In this document: in pieces, positions 22,965 to 30,909 of the stretch
Numbering within the stretch: position 1 is the first letter of the stretch
How the letters are laid out: each line of letters starts with the position of its first letter
Source of the DNA: a virus
Strand: one strand, 5' to 3'
Length of the DNA: 64,000 bases
Virus record (IMG/VR): IMGVR_UViG_3300046820_002137
Span: 1-64,000 of that record
Notes under the pieces: generated by a model
What the model was told of the DNA's origin: nothing
The model's input: only the letters and a program-made list of their open reading frames with translations
Databases searched by the model: none
Translations under genes and position numbers: made by a program

Positions 22965-23765
22965 TTACATGTAGTCGAACAAAACCGAACTCTCATTCCT
23001 TAGTTTTCTTAGTGCCTTTTCTTTAATTTGTCGTACTCTCTCTTTAGTCAAATTAAAGTCAGAACCAATATCCTCAAGAGTTCTTGGAGTTCCCGATAGC
23101 CCGAAATAATCCAATATGATTATTCTTTCCCGTTCATCCAATACATTTAATAATCCTATCAACTCAGTTTTAAGAACATCTTTGTTATTAAACACCGCGT
23201 CAGGCATATCTGCGTCCTCATTCTTAATCACATCTACCAAAGTATCACCTTCCTCATTGATATTCATATCCAAATCAATAATTGATGGTAACATTTCAAA
23301 TCGGTCATCCAATTTACCACCCTTAGATTCAACTTCTTTCTTTGCTCGTTGGAGGTCCTGAACCACATTTACAGGGAGTCGGATAGTACGAGCGTTATCG
23401 TTAAGAGATTGTAGAATAGATTGTTTAACCCACCAAACCGCATAAGATATAAATCTCAAGTTTTTACTCCAATCGAAGTTTTGGATGGCCTTCAGTAGAC
23501 CTAAGTTACCCTCAGCAATCAAATCAGGAAAATCCAAACCTTGATTTTGATATTGTTTTGCTACAGTGATAACAAACCTTAGATTTCCTTCCAAAATTTC
23601 TTGATTAATCTCATCACGTTGTTGTTTGGTTAGGTTTTCAGATTGAATCATCTTAGCCAACTCACGTTCCCTTTCGGGTGTCATAACCTTAATTTTACGA
23701 ATATCCTTAAGATAATGTTGGATTTCTTCTTGATTAATCGGAATACCGGTGTTTTTTTCTTTCAT
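22965..23765 (-). CDS. RNA polymerase sigma-70 factor, RpoD-like
   Basis: 266 residues. It has all the main conserved regions of a primary-type sigma factor: region 1.2 (IQHYLKDIRKIKVMTPERER), region 2 (NLRFVITVAKQYQNQGLDFP, then DLIAEGNLGLLKAIQNFDWS, then FISYAVWWVKQSIL), region 3, and region 4 with the helix-turn-helix TLEDIGSDFNLTKERVRQIK. It lacks the long N-terminal region 1.1, as do the short RpoD proteins of Bacteroidota. It would redirect host RNA polymerase. T4-like late sigma gp55 is much more diverged, so this is an unusual solution. Upstream is a host-type promoter (24334-24363), and downstream units carry a distinct box. Confidence 0.95.
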   Translation of the reverse strand: MKEKNTGIPINQEEIQHYLKDIRKIKVMTPERERELAKMIQSENLTKQQRDEINQEILEGNLRFVITVAKQYQNQGLDFPDLIAEGNLGLLKAIQNFDWSKNLRFISYAVWWVKQSILQSLNDNARTIRLPVNVVQDLQRAKKEVESKGGKLDDRFEMLPSIIDLDMNINEEGDTLVDVIKNEDADMPDAVFNNKDVLKTELIGLLNVLDERERIIILDYFGLSGTPRTLEDIGSDFNLTKERVRQIKEKALRKLRNESSVLFDYM

Positions 23766-23766
23766 A

Positions 23767-24321
23767 TTATATGTTTGAGTATTTTTCTAAAAGTTGTTTG
23801 TCTTCTTCTGTCAGCGAATTTAAGCCATTTTCATTAATCTGGTCCAAAATTTCATCAAGAGTTTTGATTGGTTTTTTCTTTTTTAATCTTGGCAGTATCT
23901 CAATATCAATCTCATCATCATAATCATCGATACCCTCCTTCAAATTCTCCAAAGCCTCATCTAATCTTGAGAAAAAAGTTTGTGGTTCAACCAAATCCAT
24001 GTCATCGGAATTGGGCATTTCCTCATCTAAATCCTTTCCAAACAGATGTTCAAGGGTTGCTTCGTCAATTCTCGCATTAATTTCGAAATCACTATATGGT
24101 AACAAAAAGTATGAAACATTAATGTTTTTCAATATTTCTGTAACTTTTTTAGAAACCTCGTCAAATGGAGTTTCGCTTTTGAATGTATAGACACATGATG
24201 TATCCCCATAAAAAAACTTAATGTAGTCAACATTTATGTTTAAAATGATATTATCACATACAAGATTAACAAATTTATCTTGATTATCCGTTTCTCCAAA
24301 TATAAAAATAATGTACTTCAT
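23767..24321 (-). CDS. Conserved hypothetical protein upstream of sigma factor
   Basis: 184 residues. The N-terminal half is alpha/beta with hydrophobic strands (MKYIIFIFGETDNQDKFVN, SYFLLPYSDFEIN). It is followed by an acidic linker and a C-terminal helical hairpin with TLDEILDQINENGLNSLTEE, a short motif that recurs at the C-termini of unrelated proteins. Its stop lies one base before the sigma ATG, so the two are co-transcribed and perhaps functionally linked. No function is known. Confidence 0.78.
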   Translation of the reverse strand: MKYIIFIFGETDNQDKFVNLVCDNIILNINVDYIKFFYGDTSCVYTFKSETPFDEVSKKVTEILKNINVSYFLLPYSDFEINARIDEATLEHLFGKDLDEEMPNSDDMDLVEPQTFFSRLDEALENLKEGIDDYDDEIDIEILPRLKKKKPIKTLDEILDQINENGLNSLTEEDKQLLEKYSNI

Positions 24322-24333
24322 ATAATTTTTTTA

Positions 24334-24363
24334 CAAAAATAAACAAAACTACTGATTCACAAA
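24334..24363 (-). promoter_or_regulatory. Host-type promoter candidate (TTTG-N18-TATTTTTG)
   Basis: On the - strand TTTG (24363-24360), 18 nt, then TATTTTTG (24341-24334), which matches TAnnTTTG. It is 12 nt upstream of the ATG at 24321 and would drive the unit containing the sigma factor. Confidence 0.5.
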
Positions 24364-26721
24364 ACTAATGTTATCAACTTTTTCTATTCTGACAACATTA
24401 TCTGACCAATTTGTAACCAAAGGGTTGTGTGTTATTACAAATATTTTCTCAAAATATTCTTTAATTTTCTTAAAGAACTCAGATACCATATCAAGGTTTT
24501 CATTTGAAATTTTTCCGAATACTTCATCGAAAACGATAATGTTTGGTTTTGGTAAAGAACATATCTTACTTAATACCGCTCTTAAAGCCAATGATGCGAT
24601 TGTTCTTTCATAACCTGAACCAGATGACATTAACTTTTCAATTTGAGTATTATTATCAATCATCAAAAACTCAACCTCATTTTTGTCATTGATTCTAATT
24701 TCCAATCTAAAATGACAACTATCCTCAAGTAACCTTTGTAATTCAGAATTAATCAATGGCATCATTGTTTTCATAATTAGTTTGGAGATACCATTTTTTC
24801 CAAATGTTTCCAAATATACCTTATAAACCCGTTCCTTCGACGATTCTTCCTTAATTTTTTCAATTAACTTTTTATTTTTGTCAATCTTTTCATTAAGATT
24901 ACCATTTTCAAACTGATATCCTGTTATCTTTTTGTTGATATCTGTTTTTTCTTTTTCCAACTCCCCAAGTCTAATGTCCGCTTTTATCAACAATTCATCA
25001 ATCTTATTGTTAGCCTGAATTTTTTCTTGAGCTTGTTCGTATTTTGTAAGCTTTTCGTTAAGTTTTTCAATTTTCATGTTAAAACTTTCAATACTAAGTT
25101 CCAACTTCTCCTTGATTAACTTATTCTTTTCATACTCATCAAACTCTTTCTTTAGGTTAACAAATCCCTTCTCTTTGCTTGATAAATCCTGCATTAAGTC
25201 CTCAATTTCCTTTTTATGCGTGAGATATCCGTCAAGTTCTGAGATTCTTGATTGAGTAATGGCCGCGTTCATAAGTTCAATACCACAGTGTTCACATTTA
25301 ATACCACCGCTAACAGAACTTTTCAACTTTTCAATTGATGAGATATTGGTTTCAACTTCAACCTTTTTCTTAAACGCCGAGTTATATTCATCCTTAACCT
25401 CATCATGTTTGTCCTCGTGATAATATTCACTAGGTTCAACAACTTTAACTTCAGATAATTGTTTCTCAACTTGAGATTTTTGTGTTTCAAATCCTGAAAT
25501 TTCAATCTTAACTTTATCAGGTTGTAATAAACCAATCTCCTTATCAATATCCATGTGTTTGTTTTTCAACAATCCATCACGATATTCTTGTCCTTTAATA
25601 ATACGTCCTTGAACATCAATCAAGTTACCTTGTTCAGTTGTGATAAGGTTCTCATTGGTTTTAATAGTCTCCTCATAAGTCTCGATATCATTCTTAAGTT
25701 GTTCACTATTGTAAACATTTGATGTCATTGATTTTGAAAACTCAGAATAAATCTCCTTGCCCGCTTCTTCCTTTCTTTTTAAGAAATCCAAACCCATAAA
25801 ACGAGATAACACCTGTCCTCTTGCGGTTGGTTTAGAGTCAATCAATTCCTCAAGGTTTGTTGCCGTTGTTAGGATTGTCATCAAAAAGTCATCCTTAGAA
25901 CCAATTGATGTTTTGATAAACGCCTCAGTTTCTCTACGTTGTTCTCCAGTGAAGTTCTGTAAACTACCATCGGATAACTTTTTAAAGAAATCTAATTCAG
26001 TTTTAACATTCCATTCCCCTGACTTTGCTTTCTTTCTCTCAATGTTACGAACAATAATATACTCATCGCCATCAATAATAATTTCACCTTTAACCGATAC
26101 TTTATTCTTATCGGTAAATCTATTGAACACTTCTTCGGCCTTTGTTGTTTTAGTTGTTTCGTTGAAGAAAAGAAATAAAAGTAGGTCAACCGTCAGAACC
26201 GTCTTACCACCAAAATTTGGGGGATTAGACTCAACTACACTAATACCATTACACTTTTCAAAGTCCAACTTTTGGTTTTCACCATAAGATAGGAAATTTG
26301 AGAACTCAATGTTTTTAATATACCATCTCTTGAATGGGGACGCTTCTGACTGGTCTAACACCAATTTGTTATCTACCACTGAATCCAATTTGTAAACCTC
26401 TTCAAATAATTCCTCATTTGATTTGGATTTCAAATATGATTTGATTAGTTCATGTTGATAGTTCTTATCAAGAATGTTAAAAGATATGTCGACAGTATGT
26501 GTCGTCTCTTCAGTTATGATTGTTTTGGTTATAACATTCACATTGGTTGAGAAGTATTTTTTTTGAAAATACTGTCTAACACTTTTAATTTTTTCTTGAG
26601 TGAAGTTCTCAGCATAATCCTCCCAAACGACTTGTATATAAGGGTTTTCTAAATTTTCTACTTCTAAATCGTGAGTCATATTTTTATAATTAAAATTGGG
26701 TGGTGGATTAAACAAATCCAT
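24349..26721 (-). CDS. 46: Recombination endonuclease subunit, T4 gp46/Rad50/SbcC type
   Basis: 790 residues. The ATPase head starts near residue 135 (IKNIEFSNFLSYGENQ). The Walker A region is SNPPNFGGKTVLT (K173-T174). Long coiled coils flank a zinc hook CEHC. The C-terminal head has the signature MSSGSGYERTIASLALR and Walker B NIIVFDEVFG, followed by VITHNP. With gp47 it forms the complex that resects DNA ends for recombination-dependent replication. Two oddities are an extra N-terminal segment of about 130 residues and a Walker A lacking the usual first glycine (P replaces G). The stop is TAG. Confidence 0.93.
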   Translation of the reverse strand: MDLFNPPPNFNYKNMTHDLEVENLENPYIQVVWEDYAENFTQEKIKSVRQYFQKKYFSTNVNVITKTIITEETTHTVDISFNILDKNYQHELIKSYLKSKSNEELFEEVYKLDSVVDNKLVLDQSEASPFKRWYIKNIEFSNFLSYGENQKLDFEKCNGISVVESNPPNFGGKTVLTVDLLLFLFFNETTKTTKAEEVFNRFTDKNKVSVKGEIIIDGDEYIIVRNIERKKAKSGEWNVKTELDFFKKLSDGSLQNFTGEQRRETEAFIKTSIGSKDDFLMTILTTATNLEELIDSKPTARGQVLSRFMGLDFLKRKEEAGKEIYSEFSKSMTSNVYNSEQLKNDIETYEETIKTNENLITTEQGNLIDVQGRIIKGQEYRDGLLKNKHMDIDKEIGLLQPDKVKIEISGFETQKSQVEKQLSEVKVVEPSEYYHEDKHDEVKDEYNSAFKKKVEVETNISSIEKLKSSVSGGIKCEHCGIELMNAAITQSRISELDGYLTHKKEIEDLMQDLSSKEKGFVNLKKEFDEYEKNKLIKEKLELSIESFNMKIEKLNEKLTKYEQAQEKIQANNKIDELLIKADIRLGELEKEKTDINKKITGYQFENGNLNEKIDKNKKLIEKIKEESSKERVYKVYLETFGKNGISKLIMKTMMPLINSELQRLLEDSCHFRLEIRINDKNEVEFLMIDNNTQIEKLMSSGSGYERTIASLALRAVLSKICSLPKPNIIVFDEVFGKISNENLDMVSEFFKKIKEYFEKIFVITHNPLVTNWSDNVVRIEKVDNISFVNQ

Positions 26722-26724
26722 ATA

Positions 26725-26919
26725 TTAAATTGGGGTAACGTCAACAACTTCTGAGTTGTTCTCTTCGGTCATTGCCGACATTTGTTCTTGATATTGCTGA
26801 AGTTGTTTTTCCAACATTTCAGTATATTCTTTTTCCATCTTACGACGAACGCCCTTGAGTAGGTTGTTACGATTTTCAACCTTTTGTTTGTGATTTTTTC
26901 TAGTTCTTGATTTTGGCAT
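26725..26919 (-). CDS. Small basic protein between gp46 and gp47 genes
   Basis: 64 residues from ATG 26919 (MPKSRTRKNHKQKVENRNN); an in-frame ATG at 26976 overlaps the neighbour by 47 bases and is less likely. The N-terminus is strongly basic and could bind nucleic acid. A Gln/Glu-rich coiled coil follows (EMLEKQLQQYQEQM), then an acidic tail. I recall MPKSRTRKNHK-type proteins from other T4-like phages. Function unknown. Confidence 0.75.
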   Translation of the reverse strand: MPKSRTRKNHKQKVENRNNLLKGVRRKMEKEYTEMLEKQLQQYQEQMSAMTEENNSEVVDVTPI

Positions 26920-26929
26920 AATATTAAAT

Positions 26930-27274
26930 TTATAAATGATTAGTTTTTGGTCTGTTTTCTTCGAACCACTCAACAACTGAGTTAATAGCCCATACCGCCC
27001 CTGAAGCCATTAGTCCGTCAAAGAACCATGATATCCATTTTGGAGTTAGGAAAAGGTAATGAGAGGGGGAAATAAGTACAAGTCCCAAGAAAAATCCAAC
27101 CCATGTAGAAGTACACATCATACAGGACAATAGGTCAGAGAAGAATTTAAATACTGAGAATCTTACTCCCAATAAACTTATGGTATTTCTAAATCCTTCG
27201 AAAATACTACCATAAACCATAATGTTGGAGAACCCGTAGGCCAACACGAACCACGCAATTAAAGTTGTCATCAT
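26930..27274 (-). CDS. Conserved membrane protein
   Basis: 114 residues with two to three hydrophobic segments: MMTTLIAWFVLAYGFSNIMV, WVGFFLGLVLISPSHYLFL and the region around FFDGLMASGAVWAI. The cytoplasmic-type word LLSCMMCTSTWVGFF resembles DUF1360-like membrane proteins. It lies between the recombination genes. A role in anchoring is possible but there is no direct evidence. Confidence 0.72.
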   Translation of the reverse strand: MMTTLIAWFVLAYGFSNIMVYGSIFEGFRNTISLLGVRFSVFKFFSDLLSCMMCTSTWVGFFLGLVLISPSHYLFLTPKWISWFFDGLMASGAVWAINSVVEWFEENRPKTNHL

Positions 27275-27286
27275 TTTTTGTTTGTT

Positions 27287-27784
27287 TTATAATCTATCTT
27301 TTAAATTTGAACTTTTCATGTAGAAAGCATAAGAAGTTTTTGTGAGATTTTCAAGGTCCTCAACCTTATTTCTTAATTCTTTTATCACATCATTCTTTTC
27401 ACCGAGTTGTCTGTTTAAGTTCATCAAAGTTTCCTGTAATTTACCACATTCAACTTCTTTTTGATTTTCAAGTTTACCTTTCAAAATATAAATTTCGTTT
27501 TGTAACTCTTCAATCTTTGTGTTATCAATTACAGGTTTTTCAATAAAAACTTCCTTCTCAACTATAACTTCTTTAATAACCTCTTTCTCCAATTCACGGT
27601 CAATAACTTCAGGTAATTGACCTTGATTTAATAAACCATACTTCTCTATATAATACCCCTTTCTGAAACAAAGTCTTGCGAAGTCATCAACTAACTTAAT
27701 TTCATTAAGGTCACAAAATGTCATCAAGTCTTTATAGTCTTGAATACTTAAATCAATAGTTAAGGAGTTTTTCTGTTCCATCAA
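27287..27784 (-). CDS. Coiled-coil protein with VEK motif
   Basis: 165 residues. The N-terminal 60 residues resemble a small alpha domain (DLSIQDYKDLMTFCDLNEIK). A VEKEVFIEKP-type repeat follows, like the tail of the membrane protein at 21884, and the C-terminus is a long coiled coil. The gene overlaps the start of its downstream neighbour and the gp47 gene (32 bases), so translation is coupled. It is possibly an accessory to the gp46/47 complex by position only. Confidence 0.72.
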   Translation of the reverse strand: MMEQKNSLTIDLSIQDYKDLMTFCDLNEIKLVDDFARLCFRKGYYIEKYGLLNQGQLPEVIDRELEKEVIKEVIVEKEVFIEKPVIDNTKIEELQNEIYILKGKLENQKEVECGKLQETLMNLNRQLGEKNDVIKELRNKVEDLENLTKTSYAFYMKSSNLKDRL

Positions 27785-28532
27785 TTATTTGGTCATAAGA
27801 ATTTAATTTGAATGATAGGAAAGGTTTTGGATTTACCAAATTAACAAACTCATATTTGTCATTTTCCACATCATATACGCCATATCCATGTTTTTCGATT
27901 GTCTCACCAAAGTTTTGTTGGATGGTTGACCCAATCATGTAAGCCTTCTTACCTCCAGGTATATTGAACACTTGTCTCTTATGTATGTCACCACACAATA
28001 CTAAGTCACATCCATCAAACTTATCAGATTCAAATCCACTATCAAACTTATATCCAACATCAGTTGTCAGACCTTGAACTGGACCATGGAACAATCCGAT
28101 TTTCTTTCTATCATTTTTTGTAATATCAGGTGGAATGTTGTGGTCCATAAGTGAATAGACACACCAATCAATATTTTCATCTTGATAAACACCTCTGTTC
28201 TTATAGTAAACAACCATTTCATTTTTCAATGAATCAACTACCGGTGTTAATGCATCCAACCTTTCCATATTGTTTTCAAGAAAGTCGTGGTTTCCCGGTA
28301 TCAATATTGTTTTTGCAATTTTAGAACACTCGTTTAATGTCCACGCTATGAACTCAACAAGTTCAGGTGTCATTTGGTTTTTACTATGAACTAAGTCACC
28401 CGTGAATACAATACGGTCAGGATTAATTTTCCTCCACTGACTAAATGCCTCTTCCAATATACTTCGGTATAGGTTATGGTCCTTAAACAACCTAACGTGT
28501 AGGTCACTAAAGTGTACTAGTTTTTTTATCAT
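27753..28532 (-). CDS. 47: Recombination endonuclease subunit, T4 gp47/Mre11/SbcD type
   Basis: 259 residues. The metallophosphoesterase motifs are in order: HFSDLHVR, VFTGDLVHSK, LIPGNHDFLE, IGLFHGPVQG and LVLCGDIHKRQ. The phosphoesterase binds two metal ions and provides the nuclease activity of the Mre11-Rad50 complex; its partner is the gene at 24349-26721. It is shorter than many SbcD proteins, as in T4. The preceding zinc-ribbon gene overlaps by 4 bases. Confidence 0.95.
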   Translation of the reverse strand: MIKKLVHFSDLHVRLFKDHNLYRSILEEAFSQWRKINPDRIVFTGDLVHSKNQMTPELVEFIAWTLNECSKIAKTILIPGNHDFLENNMERLDALTPVVDSLKNEMVVYYKNRGVYQDENIDWCVYSLMDHNIPPDITKNDRKKIGLFHGPVQGLTTDVGYKFDSGFESDKFDGCDLVLCGDIHKRQVFNIPGGKKAYMIGSTIQQNFGETIEKHGYGVYDVENDKYEFVNLVNPKPFLSFKLNSYDQIIDGTEKLLNY

Positions 28533-28753
28533 AGTTGAGTTCCTTTATCAAATAAAGCAAATTCTTTGTTAACATATCCACACTTTTCACACATGTATGT
28601 AGGAAAAGGAACAAGGGTGTCCTCAGAACTACCTGTGTATAGTTTAGACACCCTTTTAATTAAAACGACTTCCTTAAAATATTCACTTCCACAACTTTCA
28701 CAAACCTCAGTAGGTTGTGTTTTCAAATCAATTTTTGGTAATAAATCTTCCAT
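28529..28753 (-). CDS. Small zinc-ribbon protein
   Basis: 74 residues. Two Cys pairs, VCESCGSEYF and MCEKCGYVN, are separated by about 35 residues, forming one zinc ribbon. Such proteins often bind DNA, RNA or protein. The ATG of gp47 overlaps its stop, so they are translated together. A TTG-N20-TATGTTTT sequence upstream is one base off the host-type promoter consensus. Confidence 0.78.
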   Translation of the reverse strand: MEDLLPKIDLKTQPTEVCESCGSEYFKEVVLIKRVSKLYTGSSEDTLVPFPTYMCEKCGYVNKEFALFDKGTQL

Positions 28754-28799
28754 ATTTTTTTATGAAAACATACTAAACAAAAACCGAACAATCAAGTAC

Positions 28800-29336
28800 C
28801 TATCCTTTGATTGTTAAAAACTCAATGTTGTCTTTTTCCACAGGATTTGGTATCCAATATTTTAAATAATCTTTTTTAACACCCTGTTGTGCATATTTGT
28901 TAATAATTGGTCTACCCGTGTTATATGCTCCCAATACTTTTTTCCAATCTCCATACTTTTTAAAGTGTTGGGATAAAACTTTCATAGAAATATAAACATT
29001 CAAATCAATACTATCTTTTAGTTGTTTTTTACTTACTGGAAATCCTGCAAAAAATGAAGCGTATTGAGGCATAATTTGCATTGGTCCAACAGCGCCAGCT
29101 TTAGATACTTGTTTGTGATTATAATTTTTATGGTTTGGTCCTAAATAACCTGTCTCCATTCGTGCCACATTGAATGCGATATGAAGTGGTACGTCAAATG
29201 AGTCAGCATGAACTAAAATAGATTCATACATTTTTTCCGCATTTGTTTTAGGTTTACAGTCGGGATTTTTATGAGTTACTTGAGCGTAAATAAAAATTGT
29301 TGTAATAAGTGAAAATAAAATTAATAAGTTTTTCAT
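28800..29336 (-). CDS. Secreted lytic transglycosylase (SLT domain)
   Basis: 178 residues. The N-terminal signal peptide is MKNLLILFSLITTIFIYAQ. The SLT/goose-lysozyme-like motifs follow: NVARMETGYLG with the catalytic Glu, AGAVGPMQIMPQYA, and VLGAYNTGRP. The enzyme cleaves the MurNAc-GlcNAc bond with formation of 1,6-anhydroMurNAc. The signal peptide means that it can reach the periplasm without a holin. It may be a second lysis enzyme or a cell-wall remodeller; there is no sign of virion attachment. Confidence 0.9.
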   Translation of the reverse strand: MKNLLILFSLITTIFIYAQVTHKNPDCKPKTNAEKMYESILVHADSFDVPLHIAFNVARMETGYLGPNHKNYNHKQVSKAGAVGPMQIMPQYASFFAGFPVSKKQLKDSIDLNVYISMKVLSQHFKKYGDWKKVLGAYNTGRPIINKYAQQGVKKDYLKYWIPNPVEKDNIEFLTIKG

Positions 29337-29354
29337 AGCGTTTATTTTTTAGTG

Positions 29355-30209
29355 TTAAGATAAATATTGTTTCATATCCATAGAAAATACAGTATCAATA
29401 ACATCTTTGGGCACTCTAAACTCCTCAAAATCGGAATTTTCTTTCAATAGTACAATGATACAACCAAAAAAGTTAATATCCTCATACTTTGACCCTTTTA
29501 ACATTTCCTTAAGTAATTTTCCGTAAAATGGTAGTTGTAAAAAGTAGTGTCCTAACGCATTGTCAGGGTGTTTTTGGAAAGGAGCCTTCATTCTTTTTGT
29601 GAATTGGTTCTCCTCGAAATTTTTTGGCTTGTTAGTTTTCCAATCAGTTATGATTAACCCTACACTATTTTTATCTTTACCTTCGATTAACCAAACTTTA
29701 TCGGGTTGCCCGGTATAACCAAGACCAGGGTCACCTAAAACAATCTCGGTGTCCAAAAGTTCAGCGCCCCTTTCCTTCATTAGTTTTAGGTAATTAGTTC
29801 CAGCATTAATCATACTATCACCTTTAAGTATTTGAGTGAAATCACAATCAAATTCAGGAACCCTTACTTCTTTATCATAATCATACATTTCGAGTATTTT
29901 CTTTTCCAAAAAATAATGAACACGACTACCCATATTTGTTGAGTAGTCCCCCGCAGCTTTCCATTCGGCAAGTAATCTTTGTTGTTCCACGACATCACCC
30001 TTAGCCTTTTTTAATGAAATTTCTTCAGCAGGAAACTCCTCATAAAACTTTTTTAATAATTTAGAAACTGAAGGAAAGTTGTTTCTTATGTTCCCATCTA
30101 ACCCCTTCATATAATAGGTGTGAGTGTCCTCAACAAAGGTTAACTCAAGTTCTTTTCTTTTATCTTCAAGAATCTGTCTTATTTCAGACGCAATTTTATT
30201 TAATTTCAT
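29355..30209 (-). CDS. PD-(D/E)XK nuclease (RecB/Cas4-like)
   Basis: 284 residues. The nuclease core shows a conserved histidine region (MGSRVHYFLEKKI), then YTGQPDKVWLI with the catalytic Asp, then GLIITDWKTNK with D-x-K, then LQLPFYGKLL, the QxxxY-type helix of RecB-family nucleases. These are metal-dependent DNA exonucleases acting in recombination or repair. It is co-directional with the primase and overlaps the ParB-like gene by 4 bases, so it belongs to the replication/recombination block. Confidence 0.88.
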   Translation of the reverse strand: MKLNKIASEIRQILEDKRKELELTFVEDTHTYYMKGLDGNIRNNFPSVSKLLKKFYEEFPAEEISLKKAKGDVVEQQRLLAEWKAAGDYSTNMGSRVHYFLEKKILEMYDYDKEVRVPEFDCDFTQILKGDSMINAGTNYLKLMKERGAELLDTEIVLGDPGLGYTGQPDKVWLIEGKDKNSVGLIITDWKTNKPKNFEENQFTKRMKAPFQKHPDNALGHYFLQLPFYGKLLKEMLKGSKYEDINFFGCIIVLLKENSDFEEFRVPKDVIDTVFSMDMKQYLS

Positions 30210-30583
30210 TTTTTATTCCTTTTTTTAATAATTCTATGATTTAGAAGTCCATTTCTTTTAGGGTCATCTTCGTTGTAATTAATAAACATATGTTTTATAA
30301 AAATTATAGGTAACATAATAACCGCAATTATTCTTAATATATTAAATGTAATAAATTTTTTTTTTACAATTATTTTATAGTCACCCCCAAATTTTTGGAG
30401 TAATAAACAAAATCGATTATTACCGTTTAATATTTTGTTATCAAATCCTACAGTTATAACACCTTTTCTTGGTTTATAACCTTCTTTTAAAAATTCTTTT
30501 TTAAAATTTTGTCTTTCGATTGTTTCGAAGGATACACAGTGACTTTGTTTAAGTTTATTTAATTCAATCCTTTTGAAGCTCAT
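30206..30583 (-). CDS. ParB/Srx-like membrane protein, copy B
   Basis: 125 residues. The N-terminus FKRIELNKLKQSHCVSFETI and ILNGNNRFCLLLQKFGGDYK give the short ParB/sulfiredoxin-like pattern with an NGN-x-R box. A C-terminal membrane span (IIAVIMLPIIFIKHMF) and a basic tail follow. It is clearly paralogous to the gene directly upstream (30564-30908), with the same order of motifs. Catalytic competence is unknown. Confidence 0.68.
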   Translation of the reverse strand: MSFKRIELNKLKQSHCVSFETIERQNFKKEFLKEGYKPRKGVITVGFDNKILNGNNRFCLLLQKFGGDYKIIVKKKFITFNILRIIAVIMLPIIFIKHMFINYNEDDPKRNGLLNHRIIKKRNKK

Positions 30584-30908
30584 TTTCAGATGATTTCTTA
30601 ATTTGTTGATGGGCTATAAAAAATGGAAAAAAAATAATAAACAATATAATGAATATGAATTTTATTATGTCGTAAGTAATAATTTTTTTTCTTACTATTA
30701 TTGTATGATTTTCACCGTATTCTTCTAATAACAAACAGTATCTATGATTCCCATTTATAATTTTATTATCTGAACCAACAATTATAGAATCTTTTCTTAC
30801 ATCATACCCTTGCAAAATAAAATTATCCTCTAATTCTTTTCTTTTTTTTATGTATTCAACACAATTACTTTGTTTTATATCTTTTAATTTAATCCTCACA
30901 TATGACAT
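30564..30908 (-). CDS. ParB/Srx-like membrane protein, copy A
   Basis: 114 residues. VRIKLKDIKQSNCVEYIKKR, then IIVGSDNKIINGNHRYCLLL, then GENHTIIVRKKIITYDIIKF, and a C-terminal membrane span (FIFIILFIIFFPFFIA). NGNHRYCLL matches the DG-x-HR-type box of ParB/Srx-fold proteins. It overlaps copy B by 20 bases and starts one base after the primase stop. The pair arose by tandem duplication. Confidence 0.7.
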   Translation of the reverse strand: MSYVRIKLKDIKQSNCVEYIKKRKELEDNFILQGYDVRKDSIIVGSDNKIINGNHRYCLLLEEYGENHTIIVRKKIITYDIIKFIFIILFIIFFPFFIAHQQIKKSSENELQKD

Positions 30909-30909
30909 A

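Noticed and set aside
25757-26287. A 176-codon + strand frame
   Set aside because: It lies entirely antisense within the gp46-type gene, whose motifs are unambiguous; the product is Ser/Lys/Phe-rich and shadow-like.
28754-28799. Host-type promoter before the zinc-ribbon gene
   Set aside because: TTG-N20-TATGTTTT is one base off in the -7 element and lacks the full TTTG; it is mentioned in the gene entry but not listed as a site.
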